Source of the DNA: Marinicella marina
GTDB lineage: Bacteria > Pseudomonadota > Gammaproteobacteria > Xanthomonadales > Marinicellaceae
Direction of reading: 5' to 3'
NCBI RefSeq assembly: GCF_030065545.1
Contig: NZ_JASJNC010000002.1
Location: forward strand, 248,001-312,000
DNA: 64,000 bases
Under the pieces are notes generated by a model. That model worked only from the letters and a program-made list of their open reading frames with translations. It was not told the DNA's origin and did no database searches. Positions 26,745 to 33,947 of the stretch are shown here, piece after piece. Numbering within the stretch: the first letter of the stretch is position 1; every line of letters starts with the position of its first letter. The translations under genes were made by a program, and so were the position numbers.

Positions 26745-27209
26745 ATGGATTCATATGATAAAAAGATTTTAAAGGCATTGCAACGCAACGGCCGCATCAC
26801 TAACAAGGAATTGGCCGCACAGGTATCGCTGTCACAAGCGCCCTGTTGGCGCCGGGTTGATGCTTTAGAGAAGCAGGGGTTGATAAAAGGCTACACCGCC
26901 ATAGTTGATCAGGACATGCTGGGTTTGAATATCACAGCTTTCGCTCAAATATCTTTGGAAAATCACCACCCAGAGACGGTGCAACAGTTTGATCAGGGCA
27001 TACAACAATGGCCAGAAATTTTGGAATGTCATGCCACCAGTGGTGAATCAGATTACTTATTAAAAATTGTGGCCAGTGACATGAATGCATACAACCAACT
27101 AATCTATGAAAAAATCCTGCGACTGCCCTCGATCCGATCCATCAACACCAGCTTTTCCATGCAACAGAAAAAGCGCACTTCGCATTTGCCGATTGTTGAA
27201 ACTGGGTGA
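26745..27209 (+). CDS. Lrp/AsnC-family regulator, probable bkd operon activator
   Basis: I choose the ATG at 26745 because the typical Lrp start MDSYDKKILKALQRNGR follows; upstream in-frame codons encode an atypical extension. The 154-aa protein has an N-terminal winged helix (NGRITNKELAAQVSLSQAPCWRRVDALEKQGLI, about 14-46, with the recognition helix near 27-36). The C-terminal RAM effector domain has the CHATSGESDYLLKIV core near 100. It is divergent from the E1/E2 operon, as BkdR is from bkd genes. Branched-chain amino acids are the likely effectors by analogy. Confidence 0.88.
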   Translation: MDSYDKKILKALQRNGRITNKELAAQVSLSQAPCWRRVDALEKQGLIKGYTAIVDQDMLGLNITAFAQISLENHHPETVQQFDQGIQQWPEILECHATSGESDYLLKIVASDMNAYNQLIYEKILRLPSIRSINTSFSMQQKKRTSHLPIVETG

Positions 27210-27213
27210 AGCG

Positions 27214-27245
27214 CAGTTGCTGGGCAACGCTGTTAATTTTTCTCG
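27214..27245 (+). terminator. Weak terminator after the Lrp gene
   Basis: An imperfect hairpin (CAGTTGC / GCAA-CGCTG with a 2-nt bulge) followed by TTAATTTTT lies just before the convergent M23 peptidase stop. It is weak but well placed. Confidence 0.35.
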
Positions 27246-27250
27246 TTGAA

Positions 27251-28165
27251 TCAAATGGGCCCGACACTGGGCTCTTTGATTTCACCGCTTTTGTGACGCA
27301 ACATGAAAGGCACGGATTCTAACTTGAGACCCGTATTCATTTGCACCACAAAATGCAGATGGGGGCCGGTTGAAAAGCCAGTGTTGCCAGACTCGGCAAT
27401 CTTTTGTTGTTTTTCAACGCGTTGGCCGCGAGCGACAATCACTGATTCGAGTTTCAAGTGTGCATAGACTGCCATTGAGCCATCATCATGCAAGATGCGA
27501 ATGTAATTACCGCGTTGCAGGTTTTTGGCCTCGGCACCACTGTCATAGAAATCCTCAGCAATGTCCATCACGGTTCCAGCACGTGCCGCCAACACCGGTG
27601 TTCCCTCAGGCATAGCAATATCAAGTGCATGTAAGTTTTGTTCACCAGAATGACTGAAAGCGCCATTCCAACCTTGGGTGATGGTGAAGTGTTTATTGCC
27701 GGGGAAAGGCAAGGCATAGGCATATTCATCGTCATGGGTGGTGAATGGGTCGCCCAAAGAAGATGATATGTTGTATTGGAAAGACCATGCCATGTATTTG
27801 TGTTTGGGCTTAACTGTCGCCAAGTAGAATTCGCTGTTGGCTGGAACCACATATGTCGCTGGCCATTGAGGCTCAATCACCACATTTTTTCGGCTGACCA
27901 CATCCATCAACACTTCAATCGGTCCATGGTAGCGATTGATGGCATAGAAGATGGGAGTTTCTTTGGTGCCGCGGTTAATGACCTTCAGTTCATACGCACT
28001 GTCTTCAGGCCGCACTTGCCAGCTTTCAAAATCATCGGTATCCATAGGTGGCTTGTCCGAGTAATGGGTGATGCCATTTTCATCGGTGTGTTTGTAGTAT
28101 TTCTTTGCCAGTACATCGGTCCCAAAGCCCAATGCCACGGCTAAAATTATGGTGAGTAATTTCAT
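27251..28165 (-). CDS. M23 (LytM) peptidoglycan endopeptidase with DUF4124
   Basis: This 304-aa exported protein starts with a signal peptide (residues 1-20) and a DUF4124-like segment (YYKHTDENGITHYSDKPP, about 23-40). A beta-rich middle region leads to a C-terminal M23 domain with zinc ligands in HALDIAMPEG near residue 178 and HLHFVVQM near 271. The third ligand may be in the HSGEQNLH segment. The active site appears intact, so it probably cleaves peptide cross-links or acts in wall remodelling. It is monocistronic and diverges from a small-protein gene across a 251-bp region. Confidence 0.88.
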   Translation of the reverse strand: MKLLTIILAVALGFGTDVLAKKYYKHTDENGITHYSDKPPMDTDDFESWQVRPEDSAYELKVINRGTKETPIFYAINRYHGPIEVLMDVVSRKNVVIEPQWPATYVVPANSEFYLATVKPKHKYMAWSFQYNISSSLGDPFTTHDDEYAYALPFPGNKHFTITQGWNGAFSHSGEQNLHALDIAMPEGTPVLAARAGTVMDIAEDFYDSGAEAKNLQRGNYIRILHDDGSMAVYAHLKLESVIVARGQRVEKQQKIAESGNTGFSTGPHLHFVVQMNTGLKLESVPFMLRHKSGEIKEPSVGPI

Positions 28166-28304
28166 GATTTAAATGTAGCAAATTTATCTCTGAACAACAA
28201 GCGCACACAGTTAAGTTGAGGTCATTGTTTTGCAGCAAAACAAGTATTCAGTTTTTTGAAAATGTTAACCCCATCACATTAATGTACATTCCTACACAAA
28301 TAGT

Positions 28305-28333
28305 TTGAGCGTTTCACACGAATCACTTATATT
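28305..28333 (+). promoter_or_regulatory. Sigma-70-type promoter of the small gene at 28417
   Basis: TTGAGC (28305-28310) and TATATT (28328-28333) are separated by exactly 17 bp. Transcription would start near 28340, leaving a leader of about 75 nt that contains a hairpin. This is a sequence-pattern call. Confidence 0.5.
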
Positions 28334-28360
28334 CGTTGTTAACGTGTGATGTGCAAAAGC

Positions 28361-28385
28361 GCGTGTAGTGAAAAATCACACACGC
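28361..28385 (+). other. Leader hairpin upstream of the small gene at 28417
   Basis: GCGTGT-A-GTGA and TCACACACGC pair as a 10-bp stem with a single bulged A and a 4-nt A-rich loop. It lies between the predicted start of transcription and the GAGGAA ribosome site. No T tract follows. It may stabilise the mRNA or bind a regulator. Confidence 0.45.
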
Positions 28386-28416
28386 ATAAAACATAAACTA
28401 TGTAAGCGAGGAACTT

Positions 28417-28635
28417 ATGTTTGGTACATCAATAGCACAACAATCAATTGCGAGTATACGCAACAAAAAACTGAATCTAGGCGGTAATTCTGAAATCCAA
28501 GAAACCATCAAAGCACTACAGAAAGAAATGGTGCGCCTGTCTTTCCAACCCAACAGCAAAGCAGAAATCGAAGAAGTAATGATAAAGATTAATTACTTGA
28601 GGGATTACCTGCGACAATCAAAACAGCCGCAATAA
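28417..28635 (+). CDS. Small helical protein, paralogue of the one at 22862
   Basis: This 72-aa protein has a strong ribosome site (GCGAGGAA, about 6 nt before the ATG), a good upstream promoter and a structured leader, so it is probably well expressed. The core IKALQKEMVRLSFQPN followed by KINYLRDYLR is arranged like NLQRKLVALSF...QIKDLRKAKG in the protein at 22862-23062. Two amphipathic helices around an SFQPNSK turn are predicted. There is no signal peptide. I do not recognise a named family. A tRNA-Leu gene lies just downstream on the other strand. Confidence 0.7.
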   Translation: MFGTSIAQQSIASIRNKKLNLGGNSEIQETIKALQKEMVRLSFQPNSKAEIEEVMIKINYLRDYLRQSKQPQ

Positions 28636-28654
28636 CAATAAGTACATCATATGA

Positions 28655-28741
28655 TGGTGCCCAGGAGAGGACTTGAACCTCCACGGCCTTGCGGCCACCA
28701 GCACCTGAAGCTGGCGTGTCTACCAATTCCACCACCTGGGC
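28655..28741 (-). tRNA. tRNA-Leu (CAG)
   Basis: The minus strand folds as an 87-nt class II tRNA with encoded CCA. The acceptor stem is GCCCAGG/CCTGGGC, the D-arm region begins TGGTGGAATTGGTAGAC, and the anticodon arm is CCAGC-TTCAGGT-GCTGG with anticodon CAG. A long variable arm (TGGCCGCAAGGCCG) is present, and the T-arm contains GGTTCAAGTCC. It reads CUG leucine codons. It is a lone tRNA with no sign of an integrated element at its 3' end. Confidence 0.97.
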
Positions 28742-28834
28742 AGGGGTGTGATGATTGAATCAATCAACAGGTGGTGTATTCTACTTGATTGGTGCTATGA
28801 AAAAAAGTGGTAAGGTTAATCTTCGAATGAAATT

Positions 28835-29581
28835 TCAAGGGCTTTCATGTGGCCATAATTTCATTATGGCACGGATCAAACGTCTGGCTGGGGCAATCCA
28901 AACTGGCAGTACGTCATCAGGAAAATGATCTGACAAGTTCATTTTAACTTCATGCTCAAGTATCAACCAGTCCAATAAAGGGTGGCCTTGCCCAGCAAAT
29001 TCCCAATCAATGATTCTTAACGAGTCGTCACCAAGTAGGTTGCCCAGGTTCAAATCAGAATGATAGAGGCTGTTGTTGGCCCGCCAAAAACCCAAAAAAT
29101 CGAGTTTTTGAATGTTCTCAAGTATATCAATGGTCGTTCTTTCAGGAATTTTTTTGATGTTTTTCAAATACAGCCTCAAGCGATGATCCAACCGGCTCGG
29201 CAAATACTCATAATCTATGGCATGGTATTTGTTCATGGCTTGTTTCAACTGATTCAGTTTGTCATGGTTTTTAAGATCGCTGCGTTGCCAAGTGGGTTGG
29301 TCGATGTATTCAGTGATTAAATGGCCTGCATCAGGGTCGTTTTCAATCACATTTGGACCAATGTCTAAAGGTTTGATTTTTTCCAGAATACGATGCTCTT
29401 CTTGTCGAGAAATTCCCATGGCGGCTCGATTGAATCGAACAATCCATAGTCCTGCAGATGTGGTTACTTTGAAAATATAATTGCTGCTGCCCGAGTGGAT
29501 TGGCTCCCAGTGCTTTAATCCAGCGGCTTTGATGGTGTGGATAGATTCAAGTTGGTGTTGCCAATGTTCTTTGTTGGGCAT
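28835..29581 (-). CDS. Phosphotransferase, probable thiamine kinase
   Basis: This 248-aa APH/choline-kinase-fold protein starts most plausibly at ATG 29581, with GGAG 8 nt upstream; other in-frame starts exist. It has an N-terminal SNYIFKVTT nucleotide loop near residue 30, a catalytic HSDLNLGNLL motif near 167, and a metal site IIDWEFAGQGHPLLDW near 183. It is the last gene of the TPP-riboswitch operon and overlaps the transporter gene by about 35 bp. The operon points to thiamine as the phosphate acceptor (ThiK-like), trapping imported vitamin as thiamine phosphate. The specificity is inferred from context. Confidence 0.78.
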   Translation of the reverse strand: MPNKEHWQHQLESIHTIKAAGLKHWEPIHSGSSNYIFKVTTSAGLWIVRFNRAAMGISRQEEHRILEKIKPLDIGPNVIENDPDAGHLITEYIDQPTWQRSDLKNHDKLNQLKQAMNKYHAIDYEYLPSRLDHRLRLYLKNIKKIPERTTIDILENIQKLDFLGFWRANNSLYHSDLNLGNLLGDDSLRIIDWEFAGQGHPLLDWLILEHEVKMNLSDHFPDDVLPVWIAPARRLIRAIMKLWPHESP

Positions 29582-30164
29582 ACTCATGACTCCACTTGAT
29601 GTAGCCAATGATGGTTAAAATCACATACAACACAAACATGGCTGCGGTTAAAAACAGTTCTTTTTGGGTGAAAATATATACCGATGTTACATTAATAACC
29701 AACCAATAATGCCAATTTTGTAGTACTTTATGTGCCACCATGATGGTTGCCAACACCGCAAAACAGGTGGTAAAGGCATCAAGGTAAGGTATAGATGCAC
29801 CCAGTTTTTGCATGCTGTAACCCAATATAGGGACTAAGGATCCTGTGAGTAATATCAATGTTATGTGTTTTTGCCATGACCAACTGGTGATTGACCGTTG
29901 TTGGTTTAAATGGCCGTTGCGCCATTGATACCAGCCATACACAGCCATGATCAAGTAGTACACGTTCAATAAAGACTCTGAGAGCAAAGACACACTGTGA
30001 AACAGATAGATGTATATGGCCGTGCTGATAAATGCAAACAACCAGCACCAGATATTTTCTTTGATGGCCAAAACCAAATACATGATGGCAGCCAAAACGG
30101 CAATGACCTCAAGCCCCGATTGTGCCTGCCAAGCCGTTAAGATTTGGACCCAAATATCATGCAT
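29547..30164 (-). CDS. PnuC-family transporter, probable thiamine uptake (PnuT)
   Basis: This 205-aa inner-membrane protein has about seven transmembrane segments and PnuC-family motifs: WLFAFISTAIYIYLFH near residue 42, YGWYQWRNG near 75, and the C-terminal NWHYWLVINVTSVYIF near 145. The ATG at 30164 overlaps the stop of the upstream gene by 8 bp. PnuC relatives move nicotinamide riboside or, when riboswitch-controlled, thiamine. The latter (PnuT) fits because the operon leader is a TPP riboswitch. Transport would be driven by the following kinase. Confidence 0.85.
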   Translation of the reverse strand: MHDIWVQILTAWQAQSGLEVIAVLAAIMYLVLAIKENIWCWLFAFISTAIYIYLFHSVSLLSESLLNVYYLIMAVYGWYQWRNGHLNQQRSITSWSWQKHITLILLTGSLVPILGYSMQKLGASIPYLDAFTTCFAVLATIMVAHKVLQNWHYWLVINVTSVYIFTQKELFLTAAMFVLYVILTIIGYIKWSHEYAQQRTLATPT

Positions 30165-30411
30165 CCGGGGACAGGTCTCCATTCAGAACTTTCATCACGA
30201 AAGCCGCTTTGGGCGTGTTTGAATGGGTGCGCTGCATTTCTTTATTGAGGATTTCAAACACCCGGCTGTAATCACCAAAGACCTGCGTACTCATGGTGTT
30301 GCCTATGACCTTTAACTCATCATAGGCATTGAGTCGATCGATGAAGTCTTGTATCGGTGGAATGTAGTTTTGATCCAATGGATACAAGGTGATTTCAAGG
30401 GAAACTTGCAT
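30157..30411 (-). CDS. Thiamine-binding protein (YkoF/DUF77-like)
   Basis: This 84-aa soluble protein matches the small thiamine-binding (Thiamine_BP, DUF77/MTH1187/YkoF-like) family in its alternating beta-alpha pattern: MQVSLEITLYPL, then a helix IQDFIDRLNAY, then LKVIGNTMSTQVFGDY and a helix EILNKEM. Its place between the TonB receptor and PnuC in a TPP-controlled operon agrees well. It has no signal peptide and may hold or sense thiamine in the cytoplasm. Its stop overlaps the PnuC start. Confidence 0.78.
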   Translation of the reverse strand: MQVSLEITLYPLDQNYIPPIQDFIDRLNAYDELKVIGNTMSTQVFGDYSRVFEILNKEMQRTHSNTPKAAFVMKVLNGDLSPDA

Positions 30412-30425
30412 GGTTATGGCCTCGT

Positions 30426-32528
30426 TTAAAAGTCAAAATGAGCAGTCACACCAAAATGCTGCGGGTCGCCCAAGTGTTGGTACAGTTTATCTTCAAAGTT
30501 AGGTGGTTCCAAGCCAAAGAAGAAACCGCGCACGGCATACTCATCATCAGTTACATTTCTGCCCCAAGCATAAACCGCCCAATTATCAGCTTGGTAACCC
30601 AGTTTTAAGTTCAACAAGTTCCTGCTGGGGGCAATCTGATCATGTGAGTCGGAAAAATAAAACTCATCGGCGCCATTCAAGTCAGCCCGAGCAAACCAGC
30701 CCGTATCACCCTGGTAAGTTAAGCCTATGTTATAAGTGTAATCAGGTGCATGCGCTTGCTCACGACCCGTCAAGTCCACATCAGTGGTGACGTAGTCAGA
30801 GAAGGTGGCGTCCAACAGTCCCAGCGCCCCATGGAAGGTCCAATTACGATTGATTTGGTACTGCCAGTCCATTTCTAAACCCAAGTTTTCCCCTTCTGCC
30901 GCATTGCCAGTGAAAAATACAAAAGTCAAAGGGTCAGTCGGGTCTTCTTGCACGGAAGTACTGACTTGCATGTCACGACGTTCTGAATAAAACGCACTGA
31001 TGTTCAAATTCAGTCGATAATCCAACAAAAGTGATTTCAGGCCCACTTCATAGTTGATTAAATATTCAGGGTCATAGGCACGTCTGGATTCTGGCAGTGA
31101 AATACTGAGGTTAAAGCCGCCGGCTTTATAGCCCCTGGAAATGGTGGCATAGATATTTTGTTGTGCATTGAGGCTGTGATTCATTGACAGTTGGCCGCCC
31201 CACATGTCATCGGTGGGTGATAAGTTCAAGCCATTGCTGTCAACATAGTCGCTGCTGCGTTGTTCAAACCTCAAGCCAGTGGTTAATACAGTGTTCTCAT
31301 TCAACTGGCTATCTAGTTGTCCGAACACAGCCCAATTGGTGGCTTCAAAGTTACTGTTAATCTGGCGAAATACTTCATCATTAAAAAACTCGTCAATCTG
31401 ATTGTCTTCATCCAGCTCTGCCAGGTAAACACCCACCAGCCAGTCAGTTGATTGGTTGAAGATGGCTGCATCAGGTTTTGACAGTAGCCTGAATTCTTGG
31501 GTGAAATTACTGCGTTCACGGTCATTGTTCGAGGTGTAGTCATAGGGTGCAAACTCACCCCAATAATCATCATTGCCCCAGTCACCATCAAAGAAATACT
31601 GTATGTCTGAATCGGTGTATGCAGTGATACTGACCAAATCAAAAGCGTTGGCTGCGGTGAATTGGTGTTTCATGCTGAAACCCACAGAACGTTGGTCATC
31701 AATACCTAAATCATCTGAATGGGTGGTGAAGGTGTTTTCGGGGTTCCATTTGTCAAAGCCGTTGTTGATGTCAACCAACAGCAGATTCAAATTCATTTGC
31801 CAGGCATCACTGACATCGAAGCGCAACTTGGCACGGCTCATGAATTCATCTTTACCATCAGTATCGTCTGTGTTGAAAAAATCATTGTAGCGAAAGCCAT
31901 CGCTGTTGTATTGGTGAATGGCGAAGCGATAAGCGGCGCGCTCAGAATCACCGCCATTTGTACTTCCTAGGGCTCCAGTGGCACTGAAGCCTGCCGCATA
32001 AGTGCCATTATCCCCCAGTGTGGTTTCAAGGTGGTAAGCCTGATCAAAACTGGGGTCTTGACTGCGCACATAGATCAAACCAGCCAACGCGTTGGCGCCG
32101 TAGCGCGTACCCTGAGGACCACGCAATACTTCGATTTGTTGTAGATCAAATAAAGTCGCGGCACCACCGATGGCAGTAAAATCCATGTCATCAATGATGA
32201 AGCCGACTGAAGGGTTGGGTGCGCCTTCATATTGTGAGCGTTCACCAATACCACGAATCTGAAAGTAGCGGGGACGACTGGTTGAACCAGCCCAATTGAT
32301 GTTAGGGATCAAGCCCATCACATCTTCGAAATGCTGCACCCCGGCTTGGGACAAAGTTGTCTCATCCAGTACAGTCAGACTGGTGGCCACGTCACGGCTG
32401 GTGGTGTCATCGCGCAAATCAGCGGTAACGGTTAAATCGGTGAGTTGTTCGGTGTCGGTATTGTCTTGTGCCATCAACGAACAAGACAAAGTCAGCAAAC
32501 AGGCTGTGTGTGTGAATTTTTTTAACAT
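30426..32528 (-). CDS. TonB-dependent receptor for thiamine or a precursor
   Basis: This 700-aa outer-membrane receptor starts at ATG 32528 with a GAGAGA ribosome site. A signal peptide (MLKKFTHTACLLTLSCSLMA) is followed by a TonB-box-like LTDLTVTA stretch, a plug domain (DVATSLTVLDETTL; VEVLRGPQG-type motif IEVLRGPQGTRYG near residue 135) and a 22-strand barrel, ending FGVTAHFDF with terminal Phe. A TPP riboswitch and a Shine-Dalgarno hairpin lie just upstream, so import is shut off when thiamine diphosphate is abundant. It heads an operon with a thiamine-binding protein, a PnuC transporter and a kinase. Confidence 0.92.
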   Translation of the reverse strand: MLKKFTHTACLLTLSCSLMAQDNTDTEQLTDLTVTADLRDDTTSRDVATSLTVLDETTLSQAGVQHFEDVMGLIPNINWAGSTSRPRYFQIRGIGERSQYEGAPNPSVGFIIDDMDFTAIGGAATLFDLQQIEVLRGPQGTRYGANALAGLIYVRSQDPSFDQAYHLETTLGDNGTYAAGFSATGALGSTNGGDSERAAYRFAIHQYNSDGFRYNDFFNTDDTDGKDEFMSRAKLRFDVSDAWQMNLNLLLVDINNGFDKWNPENTFTTHSDDLGIDDQRSVGFSMKHQFTAANAFDLVSITAYTDSDIQYFFDGDWGNDDYWGEFAPYDYTSNNDRERSNFTQEFRLLSKPDAAIFNQSTDWLVGVYLAELDEDNQIDEFFNDEVFRQINSNFEATNWAVFGQLDSQLNENTVLTTGLRFEQRSSDYVDSNGLNLSPTDDMWGGQLSMNHSLNAQQNIYATISRGYKAGGFNLSISLPESRRAYDPEYLINYEVGLKSLLLDYRLNLNISAFYSERRDMQVSTSVQEDPTDPLTFVFFTGNAAEGENLGLEMDWQYQINRNWTFHGALGLLDATFSDYVTTDVDLTGREQAHAPDYTYNIGLTYQGDTGWFARADLNGADEFYFSDSHDQIAPSRNLLNLKLGYQADNWAVYAWGRNVTDDEYAVRGFFFGLEPPNFEDKLYQHLGDPQHFGVTAHFDF

Positions 32529-32529
32529 A

Positions 32530-32558
32530 GGATCTCTCAATTAGGTTATCAGAGACCC
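32530..32558 (-). promoter_or_regulatory. Shine-Dalgarno-sequestering hairpin under riboswitch control
   Basis: Read on the minus strand, GGGTCTCT and AGAGATCC pair as an 8-bp stem (one G-U) with a 13-nt loop. The right arm contains the GAGAGA ribosome site of the receptor, ending 2 nt before its ATG. It lies directly after the TPP aptamer, so ligand binding is likely to free or block this stem and control translation. Confidence 0.7.
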
Positions 32559-32574
32559 GGTTTTGGCGTGTGGT

Positions 32575-32680
32575 TTGTGCTACCCATTCCTACGCCGGTA
32601 TTAACCGGATCAGGTTCAAAGGGTTTGTCATATATTTTTTGACATCTCAGGCTGATTGTTCAGCCACCCCTCGGATGATG
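32575..32680 (-). promoter_or_regulatory. TPP (THI-box) riboswitch
   Basis: On the minus strand the conserved aptamer parts occur in order: a GGGGTGG start with CTGAGA (32645-32650), ACCCTTTGAACCTGAT (32609-32624), and CCGGTTAATACCGGCGTAGG (32589-32608). These are the pyrimidine- and pyrophosphate-binding parts of the THI element. It precedes the TonB receptor and by extension controls the whole thiamine operon. Confidence 0.96.
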
Positions 32681-32764
32681 GGCATTCTAACAAACTTATG
32701 TTGATAGTGAAATAAAAACGCTGCTAAGAATGAACTATTGATTATGTTCTTGTTCAAAATGAGC

Positions 32765-33328
32765 ATGAAAAAAGTTTTGTTGATGATCACATTCTGTTTG
32801 GGGTTTGATGTGCAAGCACAATTAAATATTGATGCGAAAGTTGCTGCCATTCAATACAATCAAATCTCCTCTGCAGAGTTCAGCCAATTAATGAATGCAT
32901 TTGAATTTTATATCGATGATTACCGCGATATGTTTCATGATGATTGAGAGTCGATTAAAAGTGGTTTGTTATTTGAGTATGTGACAACCACTAGCTACGC
33001 TGATATGCATTTTTCTTGGTCTTTGTTTCGCCATCCATTGGAGGGGAAAATTTGCATCAAGCGAGGTGATTTTCAACAACAAAAATTTCTCAGTGGTATG
33101 GATGCACAGATAATATACAGAATCAGTATGCGATCAAGTTGGCACGAACTGCCATGGATGGCACAAGTGAAGTTGCGTTTTGATCAATATAGAAATTTAT
33201 TTTGTAATTTGGCCACTTTTTATAAAGATTCTGAAGTCGAGGGAGTTTTTATTGAATTTAACATTTGTGGCCATCAAAAGATGAGGCGGGGAACGCGTTT
33301 AGGTGGTGCTGTGTTGATGGCCGCGTGA
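32765..33328 (+). pseudogene. Small exported protein interrupted by one in-frame TGA
   Basis: The frame starts with a signal peptide (MKKVLLMITFCLGFDVQAQ) and runs 60 codons to a TGA at 32945-32947. It then continues open in the same frame for another 127 codons, with plausible protein composition (residues such as YADMHFSWSLFRHPLEGK and WHELPWMAQVKLRFDQY). No ribosome site or credible start follows the TGA. The simplest reading is one gene of about 187 codons with a nonsense mutation. Readthrough or sequencing error are alternatives. I do not recognise the family. Confidence 0.55.
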
Positions 33329-33534
33329 TTTACAGAATGAACTCCAATTCAGCAATTTCAAGAAAGCCATGAACGCTTCAGCAGGGGAAGTTATTTCTGA
33401 TAACAAGAAAAGTAAATCGAAACCTACGATTCTGATAAATAAATTGGTCAAAACTCAGGCAGCACAATCGGCGCCAGGATTGTGAGTCTAGCAGGCCGAT
33501 ATTTCAAGTACTGTTGGTTGTGGTGGTATCTGAT
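33329..33534. other. Short gap with a weak 38-codon ORF only
   Basis: A 38-codon frame at 33369-33485 on the plus strand encodes a Lys-rich peptide with an A-rich upstream stretch. It has no convincing ribosome site and no homologue I recognise, so I treat the gap as non-coding. Confidence 0.4.
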
Positions 33535-33753
33535 CTATGGCTTGATTTGGGTGCGATTGACCACTGCATGTGAACCGCTGATTTCTTTGATCATTTTTTC
33601 AGCCAACTGACTGTTTTGCGCAAAGTGAGTTTCACCTTTCAGCACAATTTCATCACCATTGAATACGGCTTGTAGGTTTTGATTCAATATGACGTTGGCC
33701 AGTCCTAATCGGTGGTTGATGCTTTCCTTGATTTTATCTTGTATGTTGTTCAT
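33535..33753 (-). CDS. Small BON-domain-like protein
   Basis: This 72-aa protein fits a single BON domain: an N-terminal helix, then a strand QAVFNGDEIVLKGE, a helix SQLAEKMIKEI and a final strand AVVNRTQIKP. BON domains bind phospholipids and often occur in envelope stress proteins. There is no signal peptide, so it would be cytoplasmic or peripheral, which is unusual for BON proteins. It is a single gene opposite the SulP transporter. Confidence 0.65.
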   Translation of the reverse strand: MNNIQDKIKESINHRLGLANVILNQNLQAVFNGDEIVLKGETHFAQNSQLAEKMIKEISGSHAVVNRTQIKP

Positions 33754-33947
33754 GGGTCGTTCTGCTGTAGGTGAAGTTGTTATTTGCTGTAGTGTATTCT
33801 ATGGTTAAGGAGGTGAAATTGTTGTTGATAAGCCGTGACCGTGTCGTTGCTTTGACAAAATAAAAGTTGCAAAACCATCAAATTGTGAAAAATCTAAGGC
33901 TGGTCACTGAGCCTTTAAATTTGTAAAATGCCAGCTCAATCATTTGA

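Noticed and set aside
28655-28741. tRNA-Leu as an attachment site of an integrated element
   Set aside because: No integrase, no repeated tRNA 3' end and ordinary genes on both sides.
32647-32850. Minus-strand frame of 67 codons overlapping the riboswitch
   Set aside because: It would run through the conserved TPP aptamer, has no ribosome site, and overlaps the signal-peptide frame on the plus strand.
32945-32947. Selenocysteine reading of the in-frame TGA
   Set aside because: No selenoprotein-like redox motif surrounds the codon (D-D-x-E-S) and I see no SECIS-like hairpin directly after it.
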